NCBI RefSeq assembly: GCF_032854445.1
Contig: NC_088302.1
Span: 46,600,645 to 46,664,644, forward strand
Length of the DNA stretch: 64,000 bases
Direction: 5' to 3'
From: Liolophura sinensis
Lineage: Eukaryota > Mollusca > Polyplacophora > Chitonida > Chitonidae
Part shown: positions 1-9,030 of the stretch, in pieces
Layout: each line of letters starts with the position of its first letter
Numbering within the stretch: position 1 is the stretch's first letter
The notes under the pieces: generated by a model
Databases searched by the model: none
What the model was told of the DNA's origin: nothing
What the model saw: only the letters and a program-made list of their open reading frames with translations
Program-made: the position numbers and the translations under genes

Positions 1-1692
1 CACTCGTTGGCAGGTAGGCCTATGGACAGAGCGTTCAGAATCTCTGACGATCTGCATTGTGATCAACCACATAGATGGCGCTATTATCCTTATGTACATA
101 TCTATCGTGTACATGGTATTTAACAACATAGATGGCGCTGGGTGCCGAGCATAACGGTCTATTTTGTAGACAGCTTTTATACAGACCAGTGTGTCATGTG
201 TAACATCATAGATGGCGCATCTTGTAATATGGGATCCTTATATATTAACGGGAAAGACGTTATCGTCAGTTACTTTTGAATCACAATCTGTTCGGTTAAG
301 GTCTGTAACGCTCGTCATTTTCGAACTGTATCTAATACCCCTTAACCTGGGGCTAGGGGTCGTAAAGGCAGCAAATGCTCATTACATCTGCATGGTGCCT
401 TTATGAACAGTTGCAATCAAAGCGTGGCTGAGATACTCAACCAAACGCCTTAATTCTAACTTTCTCAAATTTTACAATGAGCATAACACTCGTTGGCAGG
501 TATGGACAGAGCGTTCAGAATCTCTGACGATCTGCATTGTGATCAACCACATGGATGGCGCTATTATCCTTATGTACATATCTATCGTGTACATGGTATT
601 TAACAACATAGATGGCGCTGGATGCCGAACATAACGGTCTATTTTGTAGACAGCTTTTATACAGACCAGCGTGTCATGTGTAACATCATAGATGGCGCAT
701 CTTGTAATATGGAATCCTTATATATTAACGGGAAAGACGTTATCGTCAGTTACTTTTGAATCACAATCTGTTCGGTTAAGGTCTGTAACGCTCGTCATTT
801 TCGAACTGTATCTAATACCCCTTAACCTGGGGCTAGGGGTCGTAAAGGCAGCACATGCTCATTACATCTACATGGTGCCTTTATGAACAGTTGCAATCAA
901 AGCGCGGCTGAGATACTCAACCAAACGCCTTCATTCTAACTTTCTCAATTTTTACAATGAGCATTACACTCGTTGGCAGGTATGCACAGAGCGTTCAGAA
1001 TCTCTGACGATCTGCATTGTGATCAACCACATAGATGGCGCTATTATCCTTATGTAAATATCTATCGTGTACATGGTATTTAACAACATAGATGGCGCTG
1101 GATGCCGAACATAACGGTCTATTTTGTAGACAGCTTTTATACAGACCAGCGTGTCATGTGTAACATCATAGATGGCGCATCTTGTAATATGGGATCCTTA
1201 TATATTAACGGGAAAGACGTTATCGTCAGTTACTTTTGAATCACAATCTGTTCGGTTAAGGTCTGTAACTCGCGTCATTTATCTAATCTAATATCTGTGT
1301 CTAATATCCCTTAACCTGGGGCTAAAGGTAGTAAAGGCAGCAATGCTCATTACATCTGCATGATGCCTTTATGAACAGTTGCAATCAAAGCGAGGCTGAG
1401 ATACCCTGTTTAATTGTTATTTAACCTGGAACTCATTCATGGACTACGAATTTGAACTTTGATATGGAATTCATGCCTGGAATATCCACTGTCTGCCCGC
1501 CATCATTGAAAACTGATGACCGCTTCTCTCTTGTGTCTTACCGGCTTTATTTCCTATTTGTATAATTTCTTACATACCTTTGTCTTTGGGAGCTGGTGTT
1601 AAACGTTGTTTTGGAAATGGATCTTGCGATTATCGACTTGAAACGCCCTTTACGGACTACGAATGGTATATGAATGTCGGACATGACGCTTA
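1..1692 (+). mobile_element. Repeat element with ~480-bp internal tandem units, copy 1
   Basis: Three head-to-tail units begin at 1, 487 and 967 (period 480; the first has 6 extra bases) and are followed by a unique tail of about 300 bp ending near 1692. Each unit holds three copies of the 12-mer CATAGATGGCGC or a close variant, 60-80 bp apart. The same unit-plus-tail occurs with two units at 41679-42890 and inverted with one unit at 53850-54561. No transposase is encoded; short ORFs in each unit are alike only because the repeats are. A satellite-like core plus tail recalls non-autonomous Helitron-type elements of molluscs, but I do not see diagnostic ends, so the class is open. The left end may lie outside the window. 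Confidence 0.7.
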
Positions 1693-2186
1693 TATTCAGT
1701 AATTCTTACTTTAAATCACCTACTTATTTGTGAGTAATGAAGACCATAATGAACAGAAATGAACTATAATCAATTATATTGAGAAAAATTAGGATCTTAA
1801 TTTTGTGAAAAGCCGCAGAATCCACCCCACCAAACGAGTCACGCGATTTGAAAATGGCGGCTTGTTAAGTTCTGATGGTGTACGAGTGGGTGCGTCGGTT
1901 ACATTTATGTTTTTTGCGATGTTATAGTCTTTATTATTCCGGCATGATGAGGTAATATGAATTCAAAATTACTTTGTCATCAGAGGACACCTCATTTGTG
2001 GCGTATAGCGTTGGTTTTGAAGCGCAGGTGACAGGACCGAGTTCCAGGTTAATGAATGTAACGGTTCAGAGATGTTAATGTGAGGGCTGAGCTGGGAACA
2101 TGACCAATCAATCTCAGTGCTGCTCATAATGGTGACGTTATTCAGTGTTTTACATGGGGATTACCATCATCGCTATCTAAACTCAC

Positions 2187-3984
2187 CTGGTTTTGTCACA
2201 AATTCCAGTTCATCCGGTGTTGGAGCAGTAGTCAGCTGTAATGGCCTCAAGCACATTGGCTCATTTAAAATGGAGGCACCTGAAGGATGATCAGACAAAG
2301 AAGAACATAATGCAAAACTAATGTAAGTCTGTAGTTCTGGGGCCACTTGTTCAGTCAGGCTTAAATATTTATACCAGTGTGATCCTGATAGTAAATGGCC
2401 CACTAGCCTGGACTAAAGTTAATACGGGGCTTAAGTCTAAAAAAGACGTTTGAACAACTGGGCCCTGTCCCAGCTAGAGCCGACACAAACAGAATCTGCA
2501 TATTCATGTATAAGATTTGTTTTTATTTATTACGCTGTACTAAGAAAACATTTCACTTATACTACTGCGATCCACGTATAAGAATGTGATACTTATTATT
2601 TTAAACAATCGTTAACCAGTATGTAAATTAGCGTGTTTTTTTTTTCAATTTTACTCACTTAAATAGTGACCATAGCATTAGACATCGTCCTATTTCTATT
2701 TAAAGATGGTTCCGATGAATTAAACTAAATAAGCTGATGTAGCGTTAGAAATACCGCGAGTAGAACTGCGCAATTGATAACATCGCCTCCATAATACAAT
2801 GTTCTCGATCCACACACGGTACGGTAGACGAATTAACATTCTTTGTCCACTTGTGAAATAAGACTAATAATTTTAAACTTCAGCATGAATTTACCTGGTG
2901 GTTTGTCTCGAAAGCAAAATGCTATCACTAGTCCAACTGTTGATCCGATGCAACAGGAAGATATCGCCAGTAAGCCGACCACGTCACCTGAAAGTTTAGC
3001 CTTAATCATTACTCGAGGCATTTACCACAACTCAGAGTCACCTACACTTGTCAGTAAGAGTAGCGCTAAGGAATGCGAATGAGAGAACTGAAAGAAAACG
3101 AAAAACCATGTGTATGACTCTCAAATGGTGAGAGTCCTAATCTCAGATCAGGCCGTAAACTGGAAAAACAACAACTGAAATTCCTTTAAAAAAACATCAT
3201 TAATAAAATTAGCATCACAATCTCTTAAAAAATATACTTATGAATAATTCTAAATTTAGACAGTGACCTGGAAGTGGATAGTCATAAAACAATTAACTCG
3301 AATGAATGACTACAGCGAGAAATACCTGCAAATAGCTTCCATACAGAATTATATGTAGTCAAGAATAATTTACAGTCATCTACGAAACCTCTGTGAGACT
3401 TTTGAAACATTATCATACCTGAGAATAACAGATTTGTCAGGATTGGGTTCACTTTAACAGCCAGTGGACACAATTCCTCCCACCATGGCGGTTTAGGTTG
3501 AGGAACCGCCAACATGTCTCTAGCAACTCGGATCAGCCAGTCTATGACGCCCTCCGGTTTAGGCTGGCACCTTTACACAAATATATGTCTAATAAAGCGC
3601 ATGATTGTGGTAGTATATGAGTACTAATAATTACTAAAATGACTTTTTAATGGAAAGTCTTAAATAGTTAACTTTGGCATTTCAGAATGTCGTTGTTTTA
3701 TTCAAGAGGTGGTTCGTAAAATTGGCGAATTGGGCTACATTACCATTGATCTGTTGAAAATACAATATAAAAGACTATACAGAATGAAGAGTAAAACTAG
3801 ACAATGTATGAAGAGTAAAAAAGGCACACCAATTTGGTCCGTAGGATAATGGGATATTAATACCGTGGCTCTTACACACTAAGAACGTATCTTACCATTC
3901 GTCCAGAATTTCCAGGAAAATCAGAGAGAAATACGTAATAGCACAGAGTAGAAGACTCCAGAAGACAATTCCTGTCGTCTTCAT
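2187..3984 (-). CDS. Gene X copy A: exons 1-4 of an unrecognised membrane protein (3' part off the left edge)
   Basis: I do not recognise the product. Four exons chain on the minus strand with consistent phases and GT-AG ends: exon 1 3984-3896 (ATG, 89 nt), exon 2 3570-3419 (152 nt), exon 3 2987-2895 (93 nt), exon 4 2279-2187 (93 nt). Exon 1 encodes a short N-terminus and a hydrophobic signal-anchor (MKTTGIVFWSLLLC...). Exon 2 is rich in Trp, Pro and Cys. Exon 3 encodes a second hydrophobic, Cys-containing segment (LLAISSCCIGSTVGLVIA) followed by charged residues. Exon 4 is Thr/Pro-rich. Donors read GTAAG, GTATG, GTAAA and GTGAG; the exon 3 acceptor has a TTTCAG end. The same exons are intact at 43374-45184, where later exons can be followed. 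Here the repeat at 1-1692 lies in the next intron, so exon 5 onward should lie beyond the window. The exon structure is well supported; function is unknown. Confidence 0.7.
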
Positions 3985-4034
3985 GGTTGTACCGTTTGCT
4001 AAAAGCCAACAATACTGTGTTTCACTACACAATG

Positions 4035-4226
4035 GGTGACGTTAGATCACGTCATCAACCGTGACGTCATTTCTCCTTGCAGATGTTTGTTGTGTACGAC
4101 GTCATAACATAGCTACATGGTGTTGTCAGCGTATTGTGACATCGAGACGAAGACGTCATTGGAATTCCATTATTGCGATACGATGTTGCGACAACAGAGT
4201 GACGTCCCTTTGTGAGGTGACGTCAG
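4035..4226 (-). promoter_or_regulatory. Cluster of CRE-like TGACGT/ACGTCA sites upstream of gene X copy A
   Basis: Seven TGACGT or ACGTCA cores lie within about 190 bp just upstream of the gene X start codon at 3984: near 4036, 4050, 4062, 4099, 4153, 4200 and 4218. Two are full or near-full CREB/ATF palindromes (TGACGTCA). The duplicate at 45234-45430 has lost some of them through point changes. Such density suggests a CREB/ATF or unfolded-protein-response promoter; that reading is inference. Confidence 0.5.
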
Positions 4227-4383
4227 GACATGGTTGGGTCAGTCTGCCATTTTTAACATGGGTGGTATATAGAATATACAAAACAAAATTAAATTATTCT
4301 CATGAAATATGTTTATGGACAGGTTTTGGTGTCAAATATTCCAAAAGTAATAGTTTCCTGCTGGTAGTTTATCTATTCTGCTG

Positions 4384-4445
4384 TCAGGACTTTGGTGAGA
4401 GGAAAGCGGGCAGAGCCCGGGGAAACCCACGACCATTTGTTGGTT
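4384..4445 (-). mobile_element. SINE fragment (inverted)
   Basis: Reading on the minus strand, this matches the middle of the SINE at 37528-37785: the segment around GGGTTTCC...GGCTCTGCCCG. The orthologous fragment is at 45594-45652. It is short and has no tail. Confidence 0.5.
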
Positions 4446-5335
4446 TTCTCAAACACTTGATTCTAGTGATTCAAATAAATATGTTTATTAAAATTGTGGC
4501 TTTAAAACCTATCTGCTCATTTTTTAAAACCTTATTAAAATGAAAGGCTAGTATCGATTCTCACCAGATTTTAAAAATGAACGATGATGATAAGGAGACA
4601 GCTATGCCCATACGCCATAGCTACACGCAGTCCCTCTCAGATGTCTGGTCTCACAGGCTGCTGACAGAGTTTTGGGGACGGAGTGAGCAAACACTAACTG
4701 TTACGATCATACATTATCAAATCCCTGGCTCGAAAACTAGTAAGTGTGATGTATTGCCAAACAGAGACTGTCTCTCGGGGGAATAAAAATAATTGCTTGT
4801 ATGTACAGGCTGCATACAAAACAAAAAAAAACATGAAGGAAAGGTGGGAAAATTGAGGATCAGTTGTGCTTGTGGAATGTTTTCTCATTGATGACAGTCT
4901 GGATTGCTATGGTAACCGTTTTTTTATAACTCAACCGCTCACCGATGACTTCTTCATATCCAGTTATAATAATGATCTTGTAAACAATATATAGAAGCGA
5001 TGCTACAGGCCTCAATACCCCATACGACGGTTCCCTTCTGTTCCTGCTTTTTTGGTTTTAAGAAACAAATTTACACTGAAATAAATTGATAACACATGGA
5101 TTACATCTTAAAAAGGCCGTTTTTACAAAAAAGATTTTACGCTCTTTAAATAGATTTTGGCATTACTTTTATGTTTTCTTCTCCTTTAAAGTCAAACAAG
5201 GCTAGGAAATTGTTTTTGAGGAAAGTTTATTGCACCTATTCGCTCAGGCGCAAGTAGTATAGAATGTGGGTTTGGTTCGGTTTTGAGGATCCATTTTTGT
5301 GGTTTTGAGGATCCGTTTTTTTGTGGTGATGTGGT

Positions 5336-5397
5336 GGTGACGTCACACCTGCCAGCCCGAAGGGTTGGCGGCAACTTGGGGCAGGTGTGACGTCACC
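5336..5397. promoter_or_regulatory. Inverted repeat with two TGACGTCA (CRE) palindromes
   Basis: An exact 18-bp inverted repeat (5336-5353 and 5380-5397) is separated by 26 bp. Each arm contains the full CREB/ATF site TGACGTCA next to an E-box-like ACCTG. It lies about 85 bp inside the left edge of the Polinton and 390 bp upstream of the likely start of the zinc-finger transcript. It could be an enhancer or part of a terminal or origin structure. Confidence 0.6.
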
Positions 5398-5403
5398 CCT
5401 CAG

Positions 5404-5477
5404 TGGTGGGTTTTTTCCACGCCGCGGGGCGTATGTGTATAGACTAGTGTGATATAGTGTACAGTATAACAGTATAG
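5404..5477 (+). repeat. Element-internal direct repeat, copy 1
   Basis: About 75 bp beginning TGGTGGGTTTTTTCCAC and ending in ACAGTATAACAGTATA recurs in the same orientation at 7242-7336, with a short insertion and base changes. Both copies end in TATAG-rich sequence like that at the right end of the element (22325-22450), so they may descend from terminal sequence. Confidence 0.7.
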
Positions 5478-5565
5478 GGAAAAAAGAGAGAAAAAAAGAG
5501 GCAAAACGTCGGCTTGTAAAGTCGAGTGGGACAGCTCGAAAAGAGCTCCCGGGCGCCAAAACGGG

Positions 5566-5706
5566 CCAATGGGTGAGCCGGATTTGCCCCAAAACTGCCC
5601 AATGGGGGGCCCGCAAAACGGACCAATCAGCGTGCAAGAAGAGGTTACGTAAGAAAAAACGAACCAATCAGCGTGTGGTGAATTTCCGCGTGTCTCAGGT
5701 ACAAAA
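5566..5706 (+). promoter_or_regulatory. Promoter with four CCAAT boxes for the zinc-finger gene
   Basis: CCAAT pentamers sit at 5566, 5599, 5623 and 5664. The last two share the longer ACCAATCAGCGTG, the strong NF-Y consensus. A weak TATA-like TACAAAAA lies at 5699-5706, about 85 bp before the start codon. Multiple spaced CCAAT boxes are typical of cell-cycle and histone promoters. The assignment rests on spacing and match only. Confidence 0.55.
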
Positions 5707-5788
5707 AGACAGGTGCAGCAGTAGCAGATCACTTCACCTGAAGACACCAACCGAGCGAGCGATCGAGCGACCGAGTAAACAAACGACG

Positions 5789-6223
5789 ATGGATCAAGAG
5801 GATTTCGAGGTTAATATGGAGAAGAAGACGTTGGAGGAGAAGAAGACGGCGAAGCTATTTACCTGGGAGGTGTGCGATCGAGGATTCACCCGACGCGATA
5901 GCTGGCGACGCCATCAAAAAACACAGCACGGCGATAAGGAGAAAAAGAAGAAGACGGAGAAGTATTTTTGCCGGGTGTGTGCCCAGCATTTTACCCTGCG
6001 GAATAACTGGCTCCGACACCAGCGGACACAGCACCAGCCCCAGACAAACAAAAGATTCACCTGTCCGACCTGTGACCGGGCGTTTTTTCGCCGGGCGAAT
6101 TTGATCCGCCATCAACAGCGACATGGCAACAAACAAGAACGTGTGTGGCATTGTGAAGACTGCGAGGAGTCTTTCTTCCGGTTGTGGGATTGGCGGACCC
6201 ATCAACGTGGGAAACACGGCTCG
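5789..6223 (+). CDS. C2H2 zinc-finger protein, first coding exon
   Basis: The ATG at 5789 follows the CCAAT promoter and opens 145 codons. After a Lys/Glu-rich N-terminus come four C2H2 fingers. Finger 1 (about residues 29-52) has lost its first Cys (Trp instead). Fingers 2 (C-x2-C, H-x4-H), 3 (C-x2-C, H-x3-H) and 4 (C-x2-C, H-x4-H) look complete. The coding quality stops exactly at a consensus donor TCG|GTAAGT at 6223/6224 and then becomes T-rich, so this is probably exon 1 of a spliced gene. A good acceptor lies at 10290 (TTCTATGTTACAG), just upstream of the polymerase reading frame, which itself holds a similar finger. Splicing into the polymerase region is possible, but the frame does not run through directly. 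The likely role is DNA binding; the longer upstream open frame from 5573 crosses the promoter and is not credible. Confidence 0.65.
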
Positions 6224-7241
6224 GTAAGTTTTTTTTATTATTTTATTTTATTTTTCGCCGCCCCAAGCAGCAGGTTGAGTGACCTACTAACCCACGAGCC
6301 ACCACAAACCTCCCACGCATTCCTCACCCTCTTCCCCTTTTTCCCCTTTCACCCGTTCTCCCGTTCTCCCTGTCTTGGGTGGTGACAATGTATTATGCTG
6401 TATGTTATGACGTCATCATATCCCTTTCTCCCTTTCCCCCTGCCTTGACTGGCGACAATGCATTATAATGTATTATGATGTCTGTTATGACGTCGTCATA
6501 TGTAAACAAACATGTACGGCGATCGAGTCATTGTGTCCTGCTCGGGCTGAGTGACCTACTAACGGGTCGGTTATATACCTTTTGATTCTCATCAAGAATG
6601 TTATTTATTTTCTGGGTCATTTATGCGCGTACATCTAGGCCGGAATATTCGACCTTATAGACGGGTCGATTGTATGAAAGAACCCACAAAGAACTAACAA
6701 AACCAGCAGAGCGTTATAATCCTGGTTTGTTGTCCGTGTAGACGAGTGTATACATCAGACTGATACGGAGTTTGCTTGACTTCAGTTTTGGATCCACTGT
6801 CTATACATCAAAACCTGAGTCTTAGAAAAGATAGCGCTGTAGAGTGACGTACCACCGAGGTGATCGGCCTTTTATAAGACAACCCCGGCTTGTAAAGTTG
6901 GAGGGAAACGCGGGGCGCGGGCCTAAGTGAGAGCACTAAAAGTGATGTATCATTGGCGGGCGTGTTTTCATATATCCATCTCAGCTACATTTTCCCGCGC
7001 GTTTCATCCAGAATCCTGGCAGTCCCTGGCAGAGATGTGCGCGTGACGCTACATTGTTGTCAGCCGGGGTTGTGTTCACCTCGCCTGCTATGTATATATG
7101 TAATATATGTATATATGTCTAATACTGACAAGCCTACCCTACACCGACTGCACCGACTGACCTGTCTGCCTACCTCCCAACCAGCCTGCATTGAAAATAC
7201 ATAAGTAACACCAATACATTATACATATACACAAGAAAATT
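6224..7241. other. Non-coding stretch: putative intron and repeated promoter-like sequence
   Basis: I see no credible gene here. At 6361-6430 and 6432-6500 a ~70-bp segment is duplicated, each copy with a TATGACGTC (CRE-like) site. At about 6870 there is a TATA-like TTTTATAAG followed by CGGCTTGTAAAGT, which also occurs near 5510 in the promoter region. The stretch looks like partly duplicated regulatory DNA. Confidence 0.4.
6953..7128 (+). repeat. Element-internal repeat pair, copy 1 (second at 9110-9280)
   Basis: The two stretches share a CCGTTTCAT-like start, TGTGCGCGTGACGC, TCAGCCGGGGTTGTGTTCA, CTCGCCTGCTATGTATATAT and ATGTCTAATAC. In the second copy an (AT)n tract has expanded. Both are non-coding and in the same orientation. 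Confidence 0.65.
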
Positions 7242-7336
7242 TGGTGGGTTTTTTCCACACCGCGGGGTGTATGTGTATAGACTAGCGTGATATAGCGTGT
7301 AGTAGACTAGAGTACAGTATAACAGTATAACAGTAT
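7242..7336 (+). repeat. Element-internal direct repeat, copy 2
   Basis: This is the partner of 5404-5477, sharing the TTTTTTCCAC, CGCGGGG and GTATGTGTATAGACTAG blocks and the TATAACAGTATA end. Confidence 0.7.
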
Positions 7337-7509
7337 ATGGGATATAGATATAGATAGATAAATAGAGAAAACAGTGGTTTGTTTGTTTCAGGCTGGGTGT
7401 GAATTAGGCAAAGTTTTAAGTAACTCTAAGTTTTAGGTATGAATTAGGTGGAGTAGAAGGTTAGGAAGACTTTGAGGATTTGAGATAAAAAAATATCAGA
7501 ACAAGTACA

Positions 7510-7640
7510 ATTGTACAATTAAAAAAATGGGAAGACTGTGTCTGGTGTGGGGCTTCTTTTCTTTCTTTTTTTAGTGCTTAGATTGAGAAAGTACTCTTTC
7601 GGGAAGAGTTGGGTGGCCCTGAAAAGGGCCGTTGGAAAAG
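7510..7640 (-). repeat. Inverted repeat arm 1 containing the histone-type 3' element
   Basis: About 130 bp here is the reverse complement of 14865-15000. The shared block covers the stem-loop, the purine-rich element, TCTCAATCTAAGCACTAAA, and CCCCACACCAGACACAGTC. The arms flank the RING and polymerase genes (7.3 kb between them), so intramolecular recombination could invert that block. Confidence 0.8.
7615..7630 (-). terminator. Histone-mRNA-type 3' stem-loop downstream of the RING gene
   Basis: On the minus strand the 16 bases read GGCCCTTTTCAGGGCC: a 6-bp stem and four-base TTTC loop of the form used by replication-dependent histone mRNAs. It is preceded by CCAAC and followed by ACCCA, then CTCTTCCCGAAAGAG, which contains the GAAAGAG core of a histone downstream element (U7 snRNA site). 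It lies about 150 nt after the RING stop codon. The sequence match is nearly ideal; use by the element is inferred. Confidence 0.8.
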
Positions 7641-7782
7641 TGCTGTTTCTTTTTTTTCTTTTTTTAAACAGCCATGTTTCTTTTTTTTTTTTTTAAAACA
7701 GCCAGCTGTTTTTTTTTTTGTTTTTTTTTTTTTAACAAACAAATTCACAACATGAAAACGATTAAAAAAACGAGACATACAA

Positions 7783-8268
7783 TTAATAAAAAAGACGAAC
7801 AACACGTAAAATATATAAATTACAAAATGGACACCGCTGGGGGTCGAGTCTGCGGGCACACGTGAGACAGATCGCCGCATGCCCGCAGGGTAGGAGGCAT
7901 GCACTCGACGGTCTCTCATAGCAAATCCGACATGTCGGAAAACCGTCGGATACATGTCCCCTACCCTGCGGAGATGCCGCAAGCCCCTCACCTGCGCCCG
8001 GCCCAGGTGAGACAGGTGGTGCTGCTGGTGTTGTCGGTGGTGGGGTTGACTCTGGTAGAGTTGGCGTCAATGGCAATGCCCCAACCGCCGCGGGGATGAG
8101 AAACCATTGTAGGGGCGGTTGAGCTCTTAAGCGATCTTCTATATCTCTAACCATGGTGTTCCGCTCCTCGCTAGTCAGATAATTATGATTCCCAATCTCC
8201 GTCGTATGAAACGCCATGTTGGGGTGAGCTCTAACCGCCCCTACTTCCCTAGCCGGGGTGGAAGGCAA
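7783..8268 (-). CDS. RING-finger protein (IAP-like C-terminal RING, probable E3 ubiquitin ligase)
   Basis: The C-terminus has a complete C3HC4 RING: C-x2-C-x11-C-x-H-x3-C-x2-C-x8-C-x2-C, starting CRICYERP and containing LLPCGH, then about ten residues to the stop. This spacing and the C-terminal position match RING domains of IAP-type ubiquitin ligases, which recruit E2 enzymes. Before it are about 60 Pro/Thr/Gly-rich residues and an N-terminal block containing the run EERNTMVRDIEDRL. The frame is the same as the upstream open frame at 8305-8967; only two stop codons and ~37 bp lie between, flanked by GTGAGG and a CAG, so this may be the C-terminal half of one larger gene. A histone-type 3' element follows. 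In a virus-like element such a protein could act on host cell death or defence factors; that is inference. Confidence 0.7.
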   Translation of the reverse strand: MPSTPAREVGAVRAHPNMAFHTTEIGNHNYLTSEERNTMVRDIEDRLRAQPPLQWFLIPAAVGALPLTPTLPESTPPPTTPAAPPVSPGPGAGEGLAASPQGRGHVSDGFPTCRICYERPSSACLLPCGHAAICLTCARRLDPQRCPFCNLYILRVVRLFY

Positions 8269-8304
8269 AGCCTGGGCTAGGGTGATGATAACCGGCCCTC
8301 ATCC

Positions 8305-8967
8305 TCACGGCGGGTGTCCCGAGGTTGGGGTGGGACACGGGGCTGTAACACGGGCTCGCGCCCGACCCCGGCGCGCTGTTAGCCAGCCAGGTGACCGGGG
8401 GGCAGGTGATGGTACAGGTGAAGGTGCAGGTGACGATACAACCCGACCCGGGCTCGAACTCCCCTCCTCCAGGTTCAGTTGCCGGGGGAGTCCCCGACCA
8501 ATACCCCGCCCCACGGGATCCCTCCGGGTCGTAAAGCGCTCCATGAGCGTTTGGGTGAGGCGGGGTGTTTCTGGGGTGTTGTTGTTGTTGGCCGGGGTGG
8601 TGGGGGTGGTGGTGGTGATGCTGGTGGTGGTGGTGGTGGTAGTAACCGTCCCCCAGCTGGTGAGTATTTCCCGTAGTCTGTTGATATAATTCCCTCGCCC
8701 CATCCCCACTCTCCTACCCGCTCTCCTATCCATGCACCGTGGGCAGGGGCAGGGGCGGAGGTCTCTTCGCTCCCCGTTGGGTGTAATATCGCTCTCCTGG
8801 GGTGGTGGTGTGCTCGGGATGATGATTGGGGAGGCCGGGGGTGACGGCGTCCATGGTTCTTCATCCTGGTTAGAAGACTGGTCTTCATCACTGGTACTCC
8901 TACTCTCACTCTCATCCCATCGCCCCTCCCCGGCACTCCCCAAAAAATCGTGGAACTGACGGTTCAT
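8305..8967 (-). CDS. Low-complexity protein upstream of, and probably part of, the RING gene
   Basis: The ATG at 8967 is preferred over the one at 9012 because a TATA box at 9031-9039 would place the transcription start near 9005. The product is Ser/Pro/Thr-rich, with an acidic stretch, a short Cys cluster (CPCPRCMDRR) and a Thr run encoded by a GGT/GTG microsatellite. I recognise no domain. It ends 37 bp before the in-frame RING ORF, so a nonsense change, a tiny intron or two separate genes are all possible. Composition suggests a disordered protein. Confidence 0.45.
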   Translation of the reverse strand: MNRQFHDFLGSAGEGRWDESESRSTSDEDQSSNQDEEPWTPSPPASPIIIPSTPPPQESDITPNGERRDLRPCPCPRCMDRRAGRRVGMGRGNYINRLREILTSWGTVTTTTTTTSITTTTPTTPANNNNTPETPRLTQTLMERFTTRRDPVGRGIGRGLPRQLNLEEGSSSPGRVVSSPAPSPVPSPAPRSPGWLTARRGRARARVTAPCPTPTSGHPP

Positions 8968-9030
8968 AGTATACGCTGTGGGCAATAGCAAACGCCGTAA
9001 CAGCCTGACCAACTCAAACCCGCGGTTATG

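Larger units (their letters stand above)
1693..5251. repeat. Segmental duplication, left half, copy 1
   Basis: This stretch matches 42890-47641 almost base for base, with small indels and one ~1.2-kb segment (46248-47440) present only in the second copy. It carries exons 4 to 1 of gene X and its upstream region. The match ends exactly at 5251, where this copy changes to GC-richer Polinton sequence while the other continues with host sequence. From about 4450 to 5251 I see no gene, only shared intergenic DNA. Confidence 0.85.

Noticed and set aside
212-886. 64-codon ORFs repeated in the tandem units
   Set aside because: They recur only because the unit recurs; they have no start context or domain.
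1-1400. CRISPR-like array
   Set aside because: Units are 480 bp, near identical throughout and without spacers; the context is eukaryotic.
4061-4786. Plus-strand ORFs of 160 and 69 codons
   Set aside because: They overlap the CRE cluster and a SINE fragment; the duplicate keeps them only partly and with frame changes.
5236-5750. Minus-strand ORFs across the left end of the Polinton
   Set aside because: They cross the CRE repeat and CCAAT promoter, have no domain, and their composition follows the promoter GC content.
8475-9012. Other frames in the RING-gene region, including Gly- and Pro-rich ORFs
   Set aside because: They are shadows of the GGT/GTG microsatellite and the minus-strand gene.
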